The notes under the pieces are model-generated. The model was given only the letters and a program-made list of their open reading frames with translations. It did not search any database and had not been told where the DNA came from. Of a stretch of 17,591 nucleotides of DNA, positions 16,221 through 17,591 are shown piece after piece. Source of the stretch: Pleurotus ostreatus/Saccharomyces cerevisiae fusant (Eukaryota > Opisthokonta); assembly GCA_024196135.1 (NCBI GenBank), contig JAMQCK010000695.1, positions 1 to 17,591 on the forward strand, read 5' to 3'. Both the position numbers and the translations under genes were made by a program. How positions within the stretch are numbered: the stretch's first letter is position 1; the number at the start of each line of letters is the position of its first letter.

Positions 16221-16281
16221 GGAAAGTGGAAGATTGGGGGGAGTAAGCGCGCTAGGCGCGCGCACAATCTTCCGCCTTTCC
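16221..16281. repeat. Inverted repeat with 16/17-bp arms
   Basis: GGAAAGTGGAAGATTG (16221-16236) faces CAATCTTCCGCCTTTCC (16265-16281); the arms match except at one or two positions. The space between contains the self-complementary GCGCGCTAGGCGCGCGC stretch, so the whole could form a cruciform. It lies about 110 bp upstream of the minus-strand TATA box. Confidence 0.75.
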
Positions 16282-16398
16282 CTGCGCGAATGTCAGCCAG
16301 ATCGCGAGCGGAACAAGTTGAAACGTACCCCGTCGGCTATCGGAAGCCGCCCGTGGAGTGGCGGAAGGGAAGGCCGCGGGGTAGGGCGGTCTTTCCTG

Positions 16399-16426
16399 CG
16401 AGTTGTGCTAGAGCATGCACAACTCG
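16399..16426. repeat. Perfect 10-bp inverted repeat with 8-base loop
   Basis: CGAGTTGTGC (16399-16408) and GCACAACTCG (16417-16426) are exact reverse complements. The TAG of the minus-strand gene ending at 16408 is at the loop boundary. It could act in 3' processing or be a protein-binding site. Confidence 0.85.
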
Positions 16427-16669
16427 TTCTGCGTTGTTTTCAGCAACAGCGCCGGGAACAGCGCATCGCCAGAGCATTCAGAGACGTACCAGTAGTGACC
16501 CGTGACGTGAGAAGACCGGCAAGTCGCGGGGTAGTCGCAGGAAAAAGCGGGAAAAGTCGAACTTGGTGCGATCACGCTGGATCTCCATTTGGCAGGCCTT
16601 GAGCTGCTCGCAAAGCGGAACAATGCTGGCGGTTGTCTGCCTGCTTCGTCTTCTCGCGAGCGTCGATCC
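16408..16669 (-). CDS. Last two exons of an unrecognised minus-strand gene
   Basis: On the minus strand, an exon frame open from 16669 to 16490 (60 codons, no ATG needed at its start) joins in phase 0 across a 61-bp intron (GTACGT donor, GCTGAAAAC branch, CGCAG acceptor). It continues into a 21-nt last exon, 16428-16408, encoding NELCML and TAG. The coding character is strong: SIVPLCEQLKACQMEIQRDR, then TKFDFSRFFLRLPRDLPVFS. The exon probably starts at the GAAGCAG or CGCCAG acceptor (about 16630 or 16615). Upstream exons between 16670 and 17250 could not be joined; a 188-residue Pro/Thr/Ser frame there (17252-16686) is a poor candidate. Its 3' end lies about 290 bp before the TATA box of the next minus-strand gene. 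Family unknown. Confidence 0.4.
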
Positions 16670-17591
16670 TCAATGAGACACGTGTTCATGACCCTGCCGA
16701 GTTGTTGTGGGGGGTATTTGGGGCAGGGGCGAGGCGGGTAATGCATTCTCCTCGCCAAGGGGAGGGTAGCCGACCGAGTATGACAGCGGCGCGACCCTCG
16801 ACGCCGGACATCAAACTTCCATCAGTTTGATGGGGTACTTGGTCGTCGATTACCTCGGTTCTAGGGGTGGCAGCGCGTCGGAAGAGGGGGAACAATGGGG
16901 GATGCGTATATTGCGCTCTTTGAGTATATGCGAGTTCCCGAGGCAGCGCGGCGCTCGGTAGACGGGGGAGCATCGTCATAGGCGTTGCTACGTCACTGAG
17001 ATGTGATGTCAGCCGAAAGGACCCGTGTTCCGGCTGCTGGGATGTCGGTCGAGCGTAGGGGGACGAGGAGGAGCACGAGTGTGTGGTAGGAGTGGAGGAG
17101 CGCGGAGGGTCCGGAATCGTATCAGATGGGTTGGGGGAGTGTATATGAGTATAGGAATGTGGTGTCAAAGCGACCTTGCGCCTTAGAAGGCGTCTTATCA
17201 AAGGTACCAAAGACGGCGCCGCCCGAGTAAAACGGCTGCTGTGAGCCGGCAACTCATTTGCAGCGGGCGAGACCGCAAATCGTAGGGACGTCGGACCTAT
17301 CCAAAGTGATCTAGATGGTTTCCGGAAGTTTGATTTTTGGGTGTCATGCCGGCACTTATGAAGGGTGTGCGCGGCTTGACCGAGGTTTTCTTTATGTTCT
17401 CCCTATTCGAGGGGGAGACGACGGTCCTGCGCGTCTGGCAGGTTCAGAAAGCGTGTTATATCATATCAGACACTGTTCTAGGCACGTCCCTACTTATCTA
17501 TAGCCCTGGATTATAATGGGGGGTAGGTGTCGAAGGCGGGGGAACGCGACTCCGCGCCACCCAGACCTTGTTCATGATTTCTGTTGGATCC
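16670..17591. other. Stretch with no supportable gene
   Basis: Frames are open on both strands but lack convincing protein character. There are A/T-rich TATA-like words on the minus strand near 16925 (CATATACTC) and 17145 (CATATACAC), so a promoter for the upstream part of the minus-strand gene ending at 16408 may be here. A hairpin lies at 16809-16832. Confidence 0.3.
16809..16832. repeat. Hairpin, 9-bp perfect arms
   Basis: CATCAAACT and AGTTTGATG flank a 6-base spacer. No associated gene end could be identified. Confidence 0.7.

Noticed and set aside
16686..17252. Minus-strand frame of 188 codons (Pro/Thr/Ser-rich)
   Set aside because: Composition is non-specific, it could not be joined in phase to the good exon at 16490-16669, and it runs over TATA-like words.

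Overview
This window looks like nuclear DNA of a filamentous fungus, most likely a basidiomycete. It is GC-rich. Genes are split by short introns (about 45-120 bp, one candidate of 220 bp) with GTRNGT-type donors and, mostly, CTGAC/CTAAC-like branch sites just before the acceptor. TATA boxes and CT-rich leaders are visible. There is no bacterial operon structure, rRNA, tRNA, CRISPR array or intact transposon that I can see. Only one gene can be named by family: an SLC41/MgtE-type divalent cation (Mg2+) transporter at 10500-12266.

Layout. 1-953: no convincing gene; a 19-bp palindrome, a hairpin and a possible 5'UTR intron. 954-2258: a plus-strand low-complexity gene with an Asp-rich heptapeptide repeat, apparently a short or decayed relative of the large gene at 6875-9823. 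2893-3681: a Pro/Ser-rich open frame behind a TATA box, possibly disrupted. 4403-5286: the 3' part of an unrecognised spliced gene, with four exons resolved. 5287-6130: gene-free, with several short tandem repeats. 6131-6313: a convincing but isolated coding fragment. 6527-9823: TATA box, long 5'UTR and a four-exon gene of 905 codons carrying three different arrays that all have a 7-residue (21-bp) period. 9827-10372: a two-exon minus-strand candidate whose stop lies 3 bp from the stop of the preceding gene; it is head to head with the transporter.

10500-12266: the transporter has four exons that join in phase and a good first SLC41 domain. It then runs into G-rich minisatellite DNA where the second domain of the family would be expected, so it looks 3'-truncated. 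12120-12655 is G-rich and then purine-only repeat DNA.

12906-16015: minus-strand spliced coding DNA behind a TATA box and CT-rich leader. Its most striking part is a run of tandemly duplicated exon-plus-intron units (13685-about 14920). Alternate units keep the reading frame and the others break it. 16408-16669 holds the last exons of another minus-strand gene, and its stop codon sits in the loop of a perfect 10-bp inverted repeat. 16670-17591 has no gene I can support.

The genes do not form an obvious pathway. The common theme is young, repeat-driven coding sequence: heptapeptide arrays, duplicated exons, and a transporter whose end has been replaced by satellite-like DNA. All spliced models are read by eye and need RNA evidence.
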